Positions 42,953 to 54,560 of a DNA stretch of 64,000 nt are shown here, piece after piece. The stretch lies in NCBI GenBank assembly GCA_024803745.1, contig JANJXV010000006.1, positions 39,983,501-40,047,500 of the forward strand. The letters are read 5' to 3'. This DNA is from Megascapheus bottae. Its lineage: Eukaryota; Chordata; Mammalia; Rodentia; Geomyidae. A program made the position numbers and the translations under genes. The notes beneath the pieces were generated by a model that did no database searches, was not told where the DNA came from, and saw nothing but the letters and a program-made list of their open reading frames with translations. The first letter of the stretch is position 1. Each line of letters begins with the position of its first letter.

Positions 42953-42991
<39 letters not shown>
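42953..42991. repeat. (GT)n microsatellite
   Basis: About 18 GT units. Confidence 0.95.
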
Positions 42992-42992
<1 letters not shown>

Positions 42993-42993
<1 letters not shown>

Positions 42994-43195
42994 ACGCCAG
43001 TACTGGGGCTTGAACTCTCCTTTGGTTTTTCACTCAAGAGTGACCCTCTACCACTTGGCCACATCCCCACTTCTGGCTTTTTGTGGTTAACTGAATAAGA
43101 GTCTCAGATTTGTCTGCATGGGCTGGTTTTAAATTGTCAACTTTAGATCTCAGCCGCCTGAATAGCTAGGATTACAAACATGAGCCACCACTTCC
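42993..43195 (-). repeat. B1-like/ID-tail composite SINE
   Basis: GTACTGGGGCTTGAAC to ATTACAAACATGAGCCACC. Confidence 0.85.
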
Positions 43196-43631
43196 CTACT
43201 GTCAGCTGTGATCTTGAAATTAGCTTCATGGTAAATGTGGTATAACACAACTGGAGACTCCTGAAGGGGGAGAGACAGAAGGAAAGTTAAGACTGTTGTG
43301 GGCTTCTCATGATTGGGACAGGTAAGAAGTCACACAAAGAACAAAAACTCAGGGAGGAAGGATGGGAATGGTCACTATTTTTGCCTGGAATTCTGAAGGA
43401 ATCTAAACTGGTAAGTTGTTGTTGTTGTTGTTTTTCTTAATGGGATAATGGGCAGATTTGAGCCTGAAAGTCTTGAAACTGGGAACAAATGGCACTTTCA
43501 GTCCCAGAAGGATGAGGGCCTTTATGTACACACAGATGGATGTTCGCTCACTGTAAGACAGTGGGGTCGTTGGAGGATTTCAGAGATGAAAAAGATGTAG
43601 GAAAAATTGATTACATTAAAAAAAGTTAAAC

Positions 43632-43850
43632 TAGGTGCTGGTGGATCACTTCTGTAATCCTAGCTATTTGGGAGGCTAAGATCTGGAGGTTGTGATTCAA
43701 AGCCAACCCAGGCAGGAAAGGCCATGAGGCACATATCTCCAATGAGCCACCAGAAAAACAGAAGTGGTGCTGTGGCTCAAAGTGTTGGAACAAAAGATCT
43801 CAGGGACAGTGCTCAGGCCCTAAGTTCAAGCCGAACAATTGACAAAATAA
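43632..43850 (+). repeat. B1-like/ID-tail composite SINE
   Basis: GGTGCTGGTGGATCAC head; the tail ends CTAAGTTCAAGCCG and runs into an AATA-rich tract. Confidence 0.86.
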
Positions 43851-43929
43851 TCATAATAGTAACAATAAAAAGTAGTTAATGTACATTACATGTAGAATAT
43901 TACAGAGTCAAGTGAATGATGGAAAAAAG

Positions 43930-44260
43930 GGGAAATACGTAAAATATTCATAAAAAGATGAATGATAAACGAAGTGTTACATCCACACAATGGAAAGCTA
44001 CTCCACTTTACAAAGGAAATTCTGATGCATGCTAATAAATGGATGAACTCTGAAGACATAAGTGAAACAAACCAAAGGATCAATGCCCCGTTGTTTCATT
44101 TACATATCTACATAATCTACATAATCAAAACAGAAAACAGAATAGTGATTTGGAGGTGCCGCAGAGTGGATGGGCAAGGGAAAGTATGAACACTTTGAAA
44201 TGTCAGTATGGCAAAATTCTTATGCTTAATGACTAGCTGTATAGTTTACAATGACTAAAA
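43930..44260 (+). repeat. Old L1-like 3' fragment
   Basis: CACACAATGGAAAGCTACTCC, AATAAATGGATGAACTCTG and GTTTCATTTACATATC follow the order seen in old L1 3' ends. Confidence 0.6.
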
Positions 44261-44313
44261 CTTGTAAGCGATGCAATATTTATTGCTTAAAAACAAAAGA
44301 ACAACAACCAATG

Positions 44314-44805
44314 TTAGTCTCCCAAAGGGTGGCCAGAAGGTGCCTGTAGCCCCAGGGAAGGGCAAGGAAGGGCTCCAGGCATGGCTCCTTTTCTTTGAGG
44401 AGCGTGGGAACCATTTATCCTTGGCAGTAATGACTTCCTATCTATTGGGCTATCTGCACTTCTGAGAGACTCTGGCACAATGAAGTATCTTAAAACAGAA
44501 CTACAGAACGACTCTCCACAGAGGGACACTGCCCCAGCTGTCCCCTGGAGCTGGAAACAGGGTAACTCCAGGGATGTGCCAGTCGTTATCCAGGTTCCGT
44601 CCTCCGAATGTAAGCCTCCACGTCTCCACCAGCCTTGGACCAGCCAAGGAAGCTGGAATGGATGATGCACTAGCTGGAGCTCCCGATGATAAAAGGGATG
44701 AGACGGAGTGGCCTTCTGCTTCGTGTAATCCGGGTGACTCTGGACTCTGATATGCTCCTGAGCATCCAGATCCTGCTGGGACACAAAGTCAAAACCTCCA
44801 GCCAT
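44314..44805 (-). other. Unassigned 163-codon open frame beside a CpG island
   Basis: The frame begins MAGGFDFVSQQD in a good start context (CCATGG) and stays open for 163 codons, with no recognised domain. A 58-codon frame on the plus strand (44574-44750, ending NPGDSGL) overlaps it. Either could be a decayed retrocopy or chance. I do not call it a gene. Confidence 0.2.
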
Positions 44806-44869
44806 GGAAAAGTCTGTGAGCAGCTGTTTCCAGCCACCAGAAGCCCATGCTCGGGAGCCAGCTAGCCAC

Positions 44870-45510
44870 CCTCAACTAACCTGGGCTGCTCTGGGAGTTC
44901 CTGGCTGGACGCTGGCCCCTGGGCACCGCGCACCGCCAGGGGGCAGCGCTACTCCGCGCGGGCAAATCAAGGACGGGACCCGCGGCTTCCCGCGCCCTGG
45001 CAGGCAGGGCGCACGGCGAGGGGCTCGCCGAGTGGCTCCCCGCCCCAACCACTGGAAAAGGTTTCCGCTCCTCGGGTGGGAACCGGGAATGGGGTGCGGT
45101 GGAGATTTCTTAGCCACAATCTAGCGCCAGGAGAAGGCCCAGGGAAGGGGAACGTGGCGAGCTGTGACACCCTTGGGTTTCCACGCTCGGAAATGGTCGC
45201 TCGAGAAATCCACGGCCGGTGAAGATCGCGTACAGGTGGGTAGTTCAGAAAGGACAGCAAACCAGGCAGGAGCGACGCCCGAAAGTGGAGCTTGAGGTAA
45301 CTCGGTCTGTGCTTCAACGGGTCCTTTTGGGTTGCTCTTCCGCTCTGCCCGAGGCAAATGCCCACCTTTTGCCCCCAGCAGAGGGAAGGTGATTTGCCTT
45401 TGCTGTCAAACGTTTCCCTTTCCCTTTGGGGGCAGGGACCACAGACAAAGTTCCCACAGAAACGCGAACTCTGTTTCCCCCACGCGGTTCCAGGACAGAC
45501 AAATGCAAGG
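44870..45510. promoter_or_regulatory. Small CpG island upstream of FOXD1
   Basis: CpG density rises sharply between SINE-rich and AT-rich DNA. It contains the CTCF-type motif at 44933-44949. No coding exon is recognisable, so it may be an insulator, an enhancer or the start of a non-coding transcript. Confidence 0.6.
44933..44949 (+). promoter_or_regulatory. CTCF-type binding motif
   Basis: CCGCCAGGGGGCAGCGC matches the CTCF core CCASYAGRKGGCRS closely, differing only at the third base. Confidence 0.7.
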
Positions 45511-45514
45511 CAAT

Positions 45515-46920
45515 GGAAATCTCGAACGGCACGAGGGCTGTAACTGGGAAATAATTAATGGTCTTCCTCTACTTTATCTTTGAAGATTCTGCCACACAGC
45601 AACCCTCAGTGCTGCGAAAGCCACGGTGTTTATTTAGATACCGACTGAGTCCTTATAGAGCTCAAACTTTTCGACGTAAAAATGAACTCTTTAGTAAGGA
45701 CTTCTGTCTACATCAACAAAGCAAAGCGATGCCTGACTAATAGTGCTGATTAGTGTTGGCTCTAGTTAATGCGGAGCCCATTACAATAATTAAATGGTTC
45801 GGCTATATAACAAACGAGGGTCAATGAAAAATAAATTACTTAGAACTTGGAAGCTTGTCCCTATATCTTTCAAAGATCTAACTTTCTGGGTCATTTGTAA
45901 TATCTGTAACTCACGCTAGCCATACTTGGGAACAAAAACTCGATTTTAGGAAAGGTCTGGGAAAGAGGAATAGTTTATTTTCAGGTTCTTGATTGATAAC
46001 CGTTATAACAAATTCTTTTAAAATGGGGGAAGTACTTGGTTGATAAAATTATATACAAAAGGGCAATTGATGATTGCACCCACAGAACGCCATTGAATGT
46101 TGACTCTTGGTTCTTGTCAAATGGTCGTTTTAACCAGAAAGCATTTAAGATATGCATTCTGTTTGAAAGATTTACTTTTTTTGAGAGGGGAGGGAACGTG
46201 TGGTGCTAGAGCTAGAATCCAGGGCTTCATGCAGGCTAAGGGCAGCCTGAGCTACTGACATTTCTAGCTTTCCTCTATCCCTAAAACAGAAGTTTTCAGG
46301 AAATGTAAATAAACTATTAGGCTCATCCGCTAGTATAAAAAGAAAAAACTTAGTTGACGATACTGATATCCTTAGGATGGCATCGTATTTTAATTGCTAC
46401 CACTATCTCCTCACCTGTAAATGAAATAATGGAATTTGAATCTTAAATATTTTCCCCACCAAAGGGTACTGGAAAAATTTAATGGGCTTTCCCCAAAACA
46501 TATTTTAAGTTGATCTTAAGGTCCTTATTTATCACTGTAGTTTCTATTATGAAACCTACGTGGGTAGGTGTATATGTTGCAGAATTTAAGTATTTTAAGT
46601 TAACTATGAAATGAATGCTTTCCCCTGACTGGAGATCCTTCCTTCCTTTCTTCAACGTGAAGACACTTTTAAAAGTTGCTCTTATGTGCAATCCTATATA
46701 TGTTTTCTCTAGTTTTCCTATTTCTTTTTCGTATTCCAATAGGACTTCTTTTATGCCCATGGAATTTGTGAGCTTCGCTCATTAGAGTGGCTTAGTTTAG
46801 CTGTCAAGTCTCTAGGGCATTCAATTGCAGATAAATGACTAAAACGCCCGCCTAAACCGCATTTTTATTAACAGATGGCGGAAAACAAACGTCTTTGGAG
46901 AAGAACCCAAGGGAACGGGT
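45515..46920. other. Repeat-poor upstream flank of FOXD1
   Basis: AT-rich, with no SINE except a small reverse trace near 46195-46260. Absence of SINEs over more than 600 bases at a time is unusual in this window and fits regulatory constraint. Confidence 0.45.
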
Positions 46921-46926
46921 TAAAGG

Positions 46927-46942
46927 GTCAATAAACAATTAT
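46927..46942 (+). promoter_or_regulatory. Forkhead-type site upstream of FOXD1
   Basis: GTCAATAAACAATTAT contains ATAAACA, a match to the forkhead core RYMAAYA. It lies about 0.9 kb before the FOXD1 start codon. Confidence 0.35.
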
Positions 46943-47393
46943 TACCGCGCTTAATCTAAGGGTGCGTCCCAGCAGATTTGATGGGGAAGCCTCTAGCTCA
47001 GTCCAGGGAAGCTGGGACTTCCCAAGACACCCTCACCTCCCCCACCCCACCCCACACACACCTCGCCTCCGCAGACCCCGGGGATATCTCCCCCCCCCCA
47101 CCCCGACGTCCCAGGAGGGCTTCTGAGGGTCCGGCTGAGAGATTGGGGGGCGGGGGAGAAGAGAGCTGAGAACTAACTTGGGCCGCGCGGGGTCCCGATG
47201 CCCGCGGACCAGCGCGAAATGCGGGTGAGCGGCTCGTCGGTCGAGGAACCGCGGGGTCCCGTCCTCCGCGCGGCCGCCGCCCCCTCCCGCGGGTGAACTT
47301 TCTCTCGCCGCGAGCGCGGCAGATTTCCGAGGCTGGCTGCTCGGCGGCCGCGGCCGGGCTCTGACGCGCACACCATGTGACAGGCCCCCTTCT

Positions 47394-47402
47394 GCTATAA
47401 GC
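47394..47402 (+). promoter_or_regulatory. FOXD1: TATA-like box of FOXD1
   Basis: GCTATAAGC about 435 bases before the start codon. Transcription would begin near 47425-47430, giving a 5' untranslated region of about 0.4 kb. Confidence 0.6.
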
Positions 47403-47834
47403 CGAGGAGAGGTCCGCCCTCTTCTGGACTCAGCCCCGGCCTGGCCGAGCTCGGCTCCGACACTCTCTCGCGCCCCGCGTCCCCCCTCCCCCGGGCGCCC
47501 GACACTCAGACTCGCCCACCGGGGCGCAGCCGCCCCCCTCCTCCCCGGCCCGGGCGAGAGGCGCCGGCACCGGAGAAGGTCAAGTCCTCGGGCCGGCCGG
47601 GGTGCCCGCCGCGCCCTGCGAGCGCACACGGGCGCGCGACTACCGGAGTTGCAAAGTAGCAGCGCCCCCGACCCCGCGGCGGCGGCCCCGGCAGCCGCTC
47701 CGGCAGCCGCGCGTCCCCAGCGTGGCGGTGACCCCGGGCCGGGCCCGCCGCCCGGGACTCAGGCTGGGGGACCGAGGGATCCCGGAATCCGGCGGCCCTA
47801 TGCGCCTCCCCGCCGCCGCCTCGGTGCCACAGCG

Positions 47835-49120
47835 ATGACCCTGAGCACGGAGATGTCCGATGCCTCCGGCCTCGCGGAGGAGACCGACATCGACGTGGTG
47901 GGGGAGGGCGAGGACGACGACGACGAGGAAGAGGAGGACGACGACGAGGGCGGCGGGTCCCGGCGGGCCGTCCCCGCACAGCGGCGGCGGCGGCGGCGTT
48001 CGTACGCCGGGGAGGACGAGCTGGAGGACCTGGAGGAGGACGACGAAGACGATGACATCTTGCTGGCCCCACGGGCGGGAGGCTCCCCGGCGCCCGCGGG
48101 CCCGGGCCCGGCCGCGGGAAGCGGGACCGGCGGGGGAGGCGGCGGCGGCGGCGGTGGCGGCGGCGGAGGAGGAGGAGGCGCAGGCGCGGGCGCGGGCGCG
48201 GGAGCGGCCGGGGGCGGCGGCGGCGGAGGCGGAGGCGCGGGCGGCGGAGGCGCCAAGAACCCGCTGGTGAAGCCGCCGTACTCGTACATCGCGCTCATCA
48301 CCATGGCCATCCTGCAGAGCCCCAAGAAGCGGCTGACGCTGAGCGAGATCTGCGAGTTCATCAGCGGGCGCTTCCCCTACTACCGGGAGAAGTTCCCCGC
48401 CTGGCAGAACAGCATCCGCCACAACCTGTCGCTCAACGACTGCTTCGTCAAGATCCCCCGCGAGCCGGGCAACCCGGGCAAGGGCAACTACTGGACGCTC
48501 GACCCCGAGTCCGCGGACATGTTCGACAACGGCAGCTTCCTGCGCCGGAGGAAGCGCTTCAAGCGGCAGCCGCTGCTCCCGCCCAACGCCGCCGCTGAGT
48601 CGCTGATGCTGCGCGGCGCGAGCTCCGCTGGGGACCCTGCCGCCGCCGCCGCCGCCGCGGCTGCCTCGCTCTTCCCGCCCGCGCCGCCGCCGCCACCGCA
48701 CGCCTACGGCTACGGCCCCTACGGCTGCGGCTATGGCCTGCAGCTGCCGCCCTACGCGCCGCCCTCCGCGCTCTTCGCCGCCGCCGCGGCCGCCGCGGCC
48801 GCCGCCTTCCACCCGCACTCTCCCGCGCCACCCCCGCCGCCGCCCGGCGCCGCCGCCGCCGAGCTGGCCCGGACCGCCTTCGCCTACCGGCCGCACCCGC
48901 TGGGCGCTGCCCTGCCCGGCCCCCTGCAGGCCTCGGCGTCCAAGGCGGCGGGGCCCGGCGTCCCGGCGCTGGCGCGCTCGCCCTTCTCCATCGAGAGCAT
49001 CATCGGGGGCAGCCTGGGCCCCGCGGCCGCCGCCGCCGCGCAGGCCGCCGCCCGGGCCTCGCCCGCGCCCTCGCCGGGGGCCGCGCCCTCGGCGCCCGCG
49101 CCGGTGCCGGGACCCCGAGC

Positions 49121-49154
<34 letters not shown>

Positions 49155-49325
49155 TGCGCGGCGCAGGCGGCCGTGGGCCCGGCGGCCGCGCTCACTCGGT
49201 CCCTCGTGGCCGCCGCCGCGGCCGCCGCCTCGTCCGTGTCGTCGTCGGCCGCCCTGGGGACTCTGCACCAAGGGACCGCCCTGTCCAGTGTGGAGAACTT
49301 TACTGCTAGGATTTCTAATTGTTAA
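47835..49325 (+). CDS. FOXD1: FOXD1, forkhead box transcription factor D1
   Basis: This is a nuclear DNA-binding regulator that specifies kidney stroma, ventrotemporal retina and other tissues. It is a single exon of 496 residues; I recall human FOXD1 as 465. The start [18 protein letters not shown] matches the human protein, so the upstream in-frame start at 47649 was not used. Residues 15-80 include two acidic clusters ([12 protein letters not shown] and EDDEDDD) and an Arg run. Residues 99-140 are Gly/Ala-rich. The forkhead domain spans about 144-240, from [10 protein letters not shown] through [13 protein letters not shown], which holds recognition helix 3, to RRRKRFKRQ. Ala and Pro tracts follow. 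FSIESIIGG at 384-392 is an eh1-type Groucho/TLE contact motif. The protein ends TARISNC. Extra length comes from Gly and Ala runs encoded by GGC/GCC repeats, not from new domains. Confidence 0.98.
48129..48254 (+). repeat. FOXD1: GGC-type repeat coding for the FOXD1 glycine tract
   Basis: Near-continuous GGC/GGA/GGG codons with GCG interruptions encode residues 99-140. A second glycine block (49124-49153) and several alanine blocks show similar codon runs. Confidence 0.9.
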
Positions 49326-50070
49326 TGCCGCTGGGTTAGCGCGCGCGAGAGAAGGTAGGAACCTGGCTCCTTCTTTGGGGGTTGAAGTTTTCGCCGTCTC
49401 GGGGGTTGGGGCTGTGGTTGGCTGCCCCACGCCCCCGACCTCGCCCTCTCCGTCTCGGCGCTGCGGATCCCCGGACCGGACTGCGTCGGGCGACTAGCTC
49501 CGCGCGATTTTCGGCTCTGCGGGTCCCTCTATTTATGCAAAAACCGCCTTGTGCCGCAGCCCCCCGTTCCGGAGTAGGGCGAAGAAGGCGCGGGGAGGAG
49601 CGGGGTTCGCCCAGTCCAGGCAGTAGGGGATACCTTTCCTTTTGGCAAACTGAAGAAAAAGAAATAATCGAAGCCTTTTTGAGGTGTAGAGATTCTCAGG
49701 TCCAGGCTTTTTTTTTTTCTCCAATATATATATATAAATATCAGTATCGTTTAACTGAAGAATAATATACAAAAAAAAACCCAGTAAAGGTCTCAAACAA
49801 TGTTTTTTTTATCTGAGGACACTTGTCTGGTGTGCTTGTTCACAAAAAGGAGAAAATGCTTAATGTGTTTACACCGCAAGAAACAAAAGATAAAACAATC
49901 ATTTCTTATTTTAACCTGTGTTTTGTATAATAGACATGCTAATTTTTATTTTGTACTTACTGCATATTCTCTACAAGGAATATTGTAAATTTTACTGGCA
50001 ATTATTATTGTACTTTCTAATGTAAGATTTTTACACCTTTTTTTCAGAAATAAAATGCTTAATTTTCAAA
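49326..50070 (+). other. FOXD1: FOXD1 3' untranslated region
   Basis: A GC-rich start gives way to AT-rich sequence with a (TA)n patch near 49724-49736, ending just after AATAAA at 50049-50054. Confidence 0.75.
50049..50054 (+). terminator. FOXD1: FOXD1 polyadenylation signal AATAAA
   Basis: CAGAAATAAAATGC, about 0.72 kb behind the stop codon; the first good AATAAA after the gene. Confidence 0.75.
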
Positions 50071-50074
50071 GAAA

Positions 50075-51190
50075 AGCCACCAAAACAATTGGCTTCCGTT
50101 GTCCTCTTCTTAGTTTATCTTCTTATCTGTTAAGGCAAGTTTCTATGGGGTATAAATGTGCACTTACAGGCTTAATTATTATTTTCCAAGAGAATTTAAC
50201 ACACCCAACATGCCAAGTCCAAACCATTGTAGGAGATCTGAACTTTATTTTTAAGTAACCACAAACAAAATAAGTTACTTTGTGCATTTCCAAATCTAAT
50301 TCTATTCCATTTCACAGACCATTGAGTCATTTGAAAATTGAACCACAGTTTTTGTAGGAATTTAAATTTTATTTTTGAGCTTTCTGTTCAATTTCTACTC
50401 TGAACACAATATTGTAATATATACAAAATCGCTACAGAATGATATACTATATTGTAATGGAAACAACATGAGCAAAGAGGCTGTTTCCAGTTAAATTTTT
50501 ATAGAAAAATAAAGACACAATCATCATCAGTTTAAAAGTTTTAAGGTCCCAAATAACCATTTGCATATATACACCAAATTTTATTAGAAAGTTCGATTTA
50601 GAATTTTACATGTGAGAAAAAAAAAGAATTTCTACATGTGAGATCCCAGTAATTACAAGAAAGAAGTTTTTGTTTTGAAGAACACATATACTGAAATTCC
50701 ATCTTGAATGAATATTTTAAGAATAAGAAAACCCTTCAACTTTAGAACAGTATTTGCTTTAAAGAACTGAGAAAAGGAAATGCTTCAGTTTACTGAAGTA
50801 ACTCTAAAACTTGGGGGGTGATTTTAGAATGTCCTCAATTTTAAGCCTTACATGGACTCTGAATTGCATGCAATTTCTAGTTCTTTGACAAAACTGAGAC
50901 TAGTTTTGATGACTCTAGAGATTAATTAGAGGCTGTAGCTAAAACCACGGTGCATGTAATATGTAATTTAAATGCCTACTTTTAGTGGCTTGCAGTGGAG
51001 GTTGAAGGTTTATTCAATTTCTTTAAAATGTCTGGACAGATAGCAAATTTGAAGATCTGCAGGTCTAACTTGCCAAATTAAATGTGCATTCTAGGTCGGC
51101 ATTATGCAGTGATGTTCAATACTACTGCCCTGGTCTCCTATCCCATTTGAGAGAGGAAGATTGCCTCTCGCAGCCTCAAAATGAACTGTA
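50075..51190. other. Repeat-free 3' flank of FOXD1
   Basis: AT-rich with no SINE or coding exon. The lack of insertions over more than 1 kb may reflect regulatory constraint. Confidence 0.4.
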
Positions 51191-51200
51191 ACTTTCCCAA

Positions 51201-51219
51201 CTTTCTCTCTCTCCCTCTC

Positions 51220-51306
<87 letters not shown>

Positions 51307-51340
51307 CCCCTTGCCCCCCTCTCTCCCTCCCTCCCTAGCT
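51201..51340. repeat. (TC)n microsatellite, about 140 bases
   Basis: Mostly perfect CT units from about 51203 to 51302 with CCCT interruptions. It could form triplex DNA. Confidence 0.96.
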
Positions 51341-52499
51341 CTTTACTAGGAGATGTGTGAAAGAAGTTAAACAAGGGGGTAAACACACCTATCTCAGACT
51401 TACCACTAAATATATAGCTACAAATTGAAATGCTGTTAGACCAGAATCTTATATGCAAAAGTTCCTTGTACCCTAGACCAGCTAAGGAGAGGACTGGACC
51501 CAAGGACGTCTGGATCCCACGCACAGGGGTTGCGGAGATTTTTAACAGGGCTGTTCCGGACGGCACAGACACTCTTGATACGCCTGGTAGCCTTCTGCAA
51601 TGCACAAACATGAAATTTAGAGCTGAAACTCATTACGAAGATAGACAAGAACAAAACCGTGTGTACTTTTTTAATTTATTTTTTTTGCACGATGCGTGAA
51701 TTGGAAAGCAGGAAATCGTCAGCGAAATCTGCTCTAGTTCCGATTCCTGTATGTAAAAATGGTCAGGACAAGTTTCCCTCCTAGGACACCCGTGTACTTA
51801 AGAGAAGCGCAGTAGGCCAACCTGGTACTGGCCATGGTGGGGCCAGGGCAGGGTTCCCGCTTCATCCGCCCAGGCTTGGACAGGCAAGCCTGTTTTCACA
51901 CAAATGGAGCGCCTAGAACCCTAGCCTGGGCGGTAATTACAGGCGACCTGGGGCCACCTTCCAGGGTTGTGTTCAGAGGGCTGGGACCCCACGCACTGGG
52001 TTTTGGCTTGGTCTTCGTCTTTGCTAATTCTGCGGGCCTGCTCCAGAGGTGGAGGACAGGACGCTAGGTAAGGTCGAGAGGTTGGACTGTGGGTGGCTGG
52101 GCGAGGACGCTGGGGTGGGCCACGGTGAGGAGTGGGCCCTGAGCTGTGGCCCCGGGGACTTGGAAGCTGGGGCGCGCCCAGTCAGGCCCTCGAAGGCGAG
52201 CAGGTGCTGGAACAAAGGCTGCCAGGCAGTCAGGCTACCCAGGCCTTTGAAGGGCCAGGACGTCTCTTCCCGGGGCTCTTCATTCGCATGCAAATCCAAC
52301 GCGGTCCCCGGTTTTTTCTTTTTTCTTCTTCTTCTTTTAAGGCAAACAGAAGGATGTTTGTGTGTTTGTGGGGACATTGCCTGCTTGAACAAGCCTTCTT
52401 CAATAGGCTGGGTCTCGAAAAATAAACCAGTTGGATAAACATTGGCCACCAACTCTCCTCCTCCCAACTACAAAGTGTGGATTTGCTACAAGTCATTAA

Positions 52500-53350
52500 C
52501 CCGAAGCTTTCCTCCCCTTCTTCTTGTTTCTCTTCTCATCAAACGCCCCCGTAGAGCGTGGAGACAAATGAGTGGAGCTCAGTCGGGAGGGAATCGCAGT
52601 TAATAGGGAGAGGGATATATTGGGGCTAATGGTTCAGGCAGCTCCAGGAGAAGGACCACACAAAAAGGAGCCTCTCCATTCAGGGCTCTGTTGTGCTGCA
52701 GAGATTTAATCTGCAGCTAGATTTAGCCAAATGTTATCTATTGCGGGGATAATGAAGCCCTTATGGATTGAATGCTCCTTGTACCACACATGGTGTCATG
52801 ACCTTAGATTGTTTCTTGGCTGATTTCTTTTATCCCGCTTGGGTAATTATTTTATTTCTTTAAAATAAAAAGCTAGTGCTTCTGCTCAACAACGCATTTC
52901 CTCTCCATTCCTATCCCACACTTTTAAGAGCCATTTTCTTTCCTCTTACGAGAGGAAAAAAAAAAGCTAACAGGAGGTGAAAGAAAAAAATTGCGAGGAT
53001 CTTTCCCCCGTTTAAAAAATTGGGGAAGCATCTTATATTAATTCATCTCTGCATCACTGTCCCCTATTTAGTGGCAGTTTTGTGCTGGGAACTTTCTGTA
53101 GCTGGAACTGGAATTTGGGACATATTTATTATCCAAACCCATATTATGCAGTAAGCATAATATCTCAGGAAAAGGCTTCTGCCCTTCTCAGGCATTCTTT
53201 TTTAGAAACCCACTGCGTCTTCCTGTAGCAGTCTGCTGATTGAACTGGGGGAGGTGGTCATTCCGATGGAAAGTGATTATTTTGATGGAATACCAGTCAG
53301 TGCCATTTATTAAAAGGCTGTCTAAGGCCAGTGGTTGAAGACGTGTCTAC
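52500..53350. promoter_or_regulatory. Candidate conserved enhancer block
   Basis: There is no repeat over 850 bases in a SINE-dense window. Motifs include paired-type and K50 homeodomain words (TTTAATCTGCAG, GGGATAATGAAG, TTAATTC) and ATTATGCAG/GTAAGCATAAT. Conservation cannot be tested here. Confidence 0.35.
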
Positions 53351-54484
53351 TTTGTTTTTCTCTCTCTAGCCCTAGTGGCTCTGATTTCCTTGCTTGGAGA
53401 AAGACTAAGCTTGGAGCAGCTAAGTGGTGTTATTACAACTGCTATTGATGGGTAGGGATTGGATCTTACTATCCATTGCCAGAAATCAAGGGTTCTGGGT
53501 TCTGGTTTTTCCATTTTCTGCTGGTTACACATTTTGTACACACCTGCTTTCATTAATGGTTGAGAAAGTCATTTGAGGGCAACTTCAAAGGCATTATCAA
53601 TATCAAACTCAGCCAAAATCAGAAATTTACCAGAAATAACCCTGGGATCCCTGTATATATGTGTAGGATGGTGGTGGAGGGGGTACGTGTGCTTCTAATT
53701 GGAATGCCAGCCAGTCTCCCATCCCCTTTAGAACTGAAGCAGACAGGGACTGGCCTGGGGAGCAGCATTGTCTGCCTTCACTCTTGTCTCTTCTGGCTTC
53801 CTGGTGGTGTGGATGAGTCACACATGCACAGGGCATGCACGCTCATTGCCCATGAGCCACCACTTGCCTCCCTTCTCCTCTATGATTTTGTAATTGGACA
53901 TATGTTTTTTGTTGGTAAATGTGTTTGATGTCACAGCCAGTGAAACTTGGTGTGTTTATAGGGCCACGAATATAAATGTGTAAATATGTTTAGTGTAAAA
54001 TCTGGCCCTTCGACTTTAGCAATAAATACCCTGCCAACTTGGATACGATTACATTTGACAGAAAGATGGAGAAGCTGATCATGCACAGCTGTTCTGGGCT
54101 GTTTGGGGCTTACACTTCCCCAAATGAATTCACTTTTCAGATCATTTCTTTGCATGTCACATCTCTCTAATCACATCTTTTCCTTGATGGGAACAGCTTG
54201 GACTCCTTTCTTTTTCATTACTGACCCCTGTGGTGTGCAGGAAACTTCCTGGTTCATTCCTGCGGCTTCTCTCCCAAGGAAATCCTAGTCAGTAAAGAAA
54301 CAAGGCTCATAAGGAGAAAACAACTGGCTTACCATTGATGAGTCCTAAGTCTTCAGATGTAATGGGGGGGGGGCTATGAAGTAAAATGACGATTATAAAT
54401 TATAAGCTGTGAGCCATATTTATAATGTTCTTTGTCATTGCCATCAATATCCTAAAAACTTTTAAAAATTGTTCTGACCCAACA

Positions 54485-54560
54485 CTGCAGGGGTTAAGGC
54501 AGAAGAATGATGAGTTTGAGGCCAGTCTGGACTACATAGTGAGACCCTTTACACACACAC
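54485..54560 (+). repeat. B1-type SINE 3' fragment
   Basis: GAGTTTGAGGCCAGTCTGG then CATAGTGAGACCC. Confidence 0.7.

Larger units (their letters stand above)
46960..49640. promoter_or_regulatory. FOXD1: CpG island covering the FOXD1 promoter and gene
   Basis: Very high G+C and CpG density over about 2.7 kb, falling off after the stop codon. Such islands at single-exon developmental regulators are usually Polycomb-controlled; that is inference. Confidence 0.88.

Noticed and set aside
47649..47834. An in-frame upstream start for FOXD1
   Set aside because: The known FOXD1 N-terminus begins at MTLSTEM; the 62 upstream codons are low-complexity Pro/Ala/Gly sequence from the 5' untranslated region.
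47640..49430. A 596-codon minus-strand open frame across FOXD1
   Set aside because: It is the Arg/Gly/Ala/Pro-rich shadow of a GC-rich coding exon; stops are rare in all frames there. The FOXD1 frame has the forkhead domain and eh1 motif.
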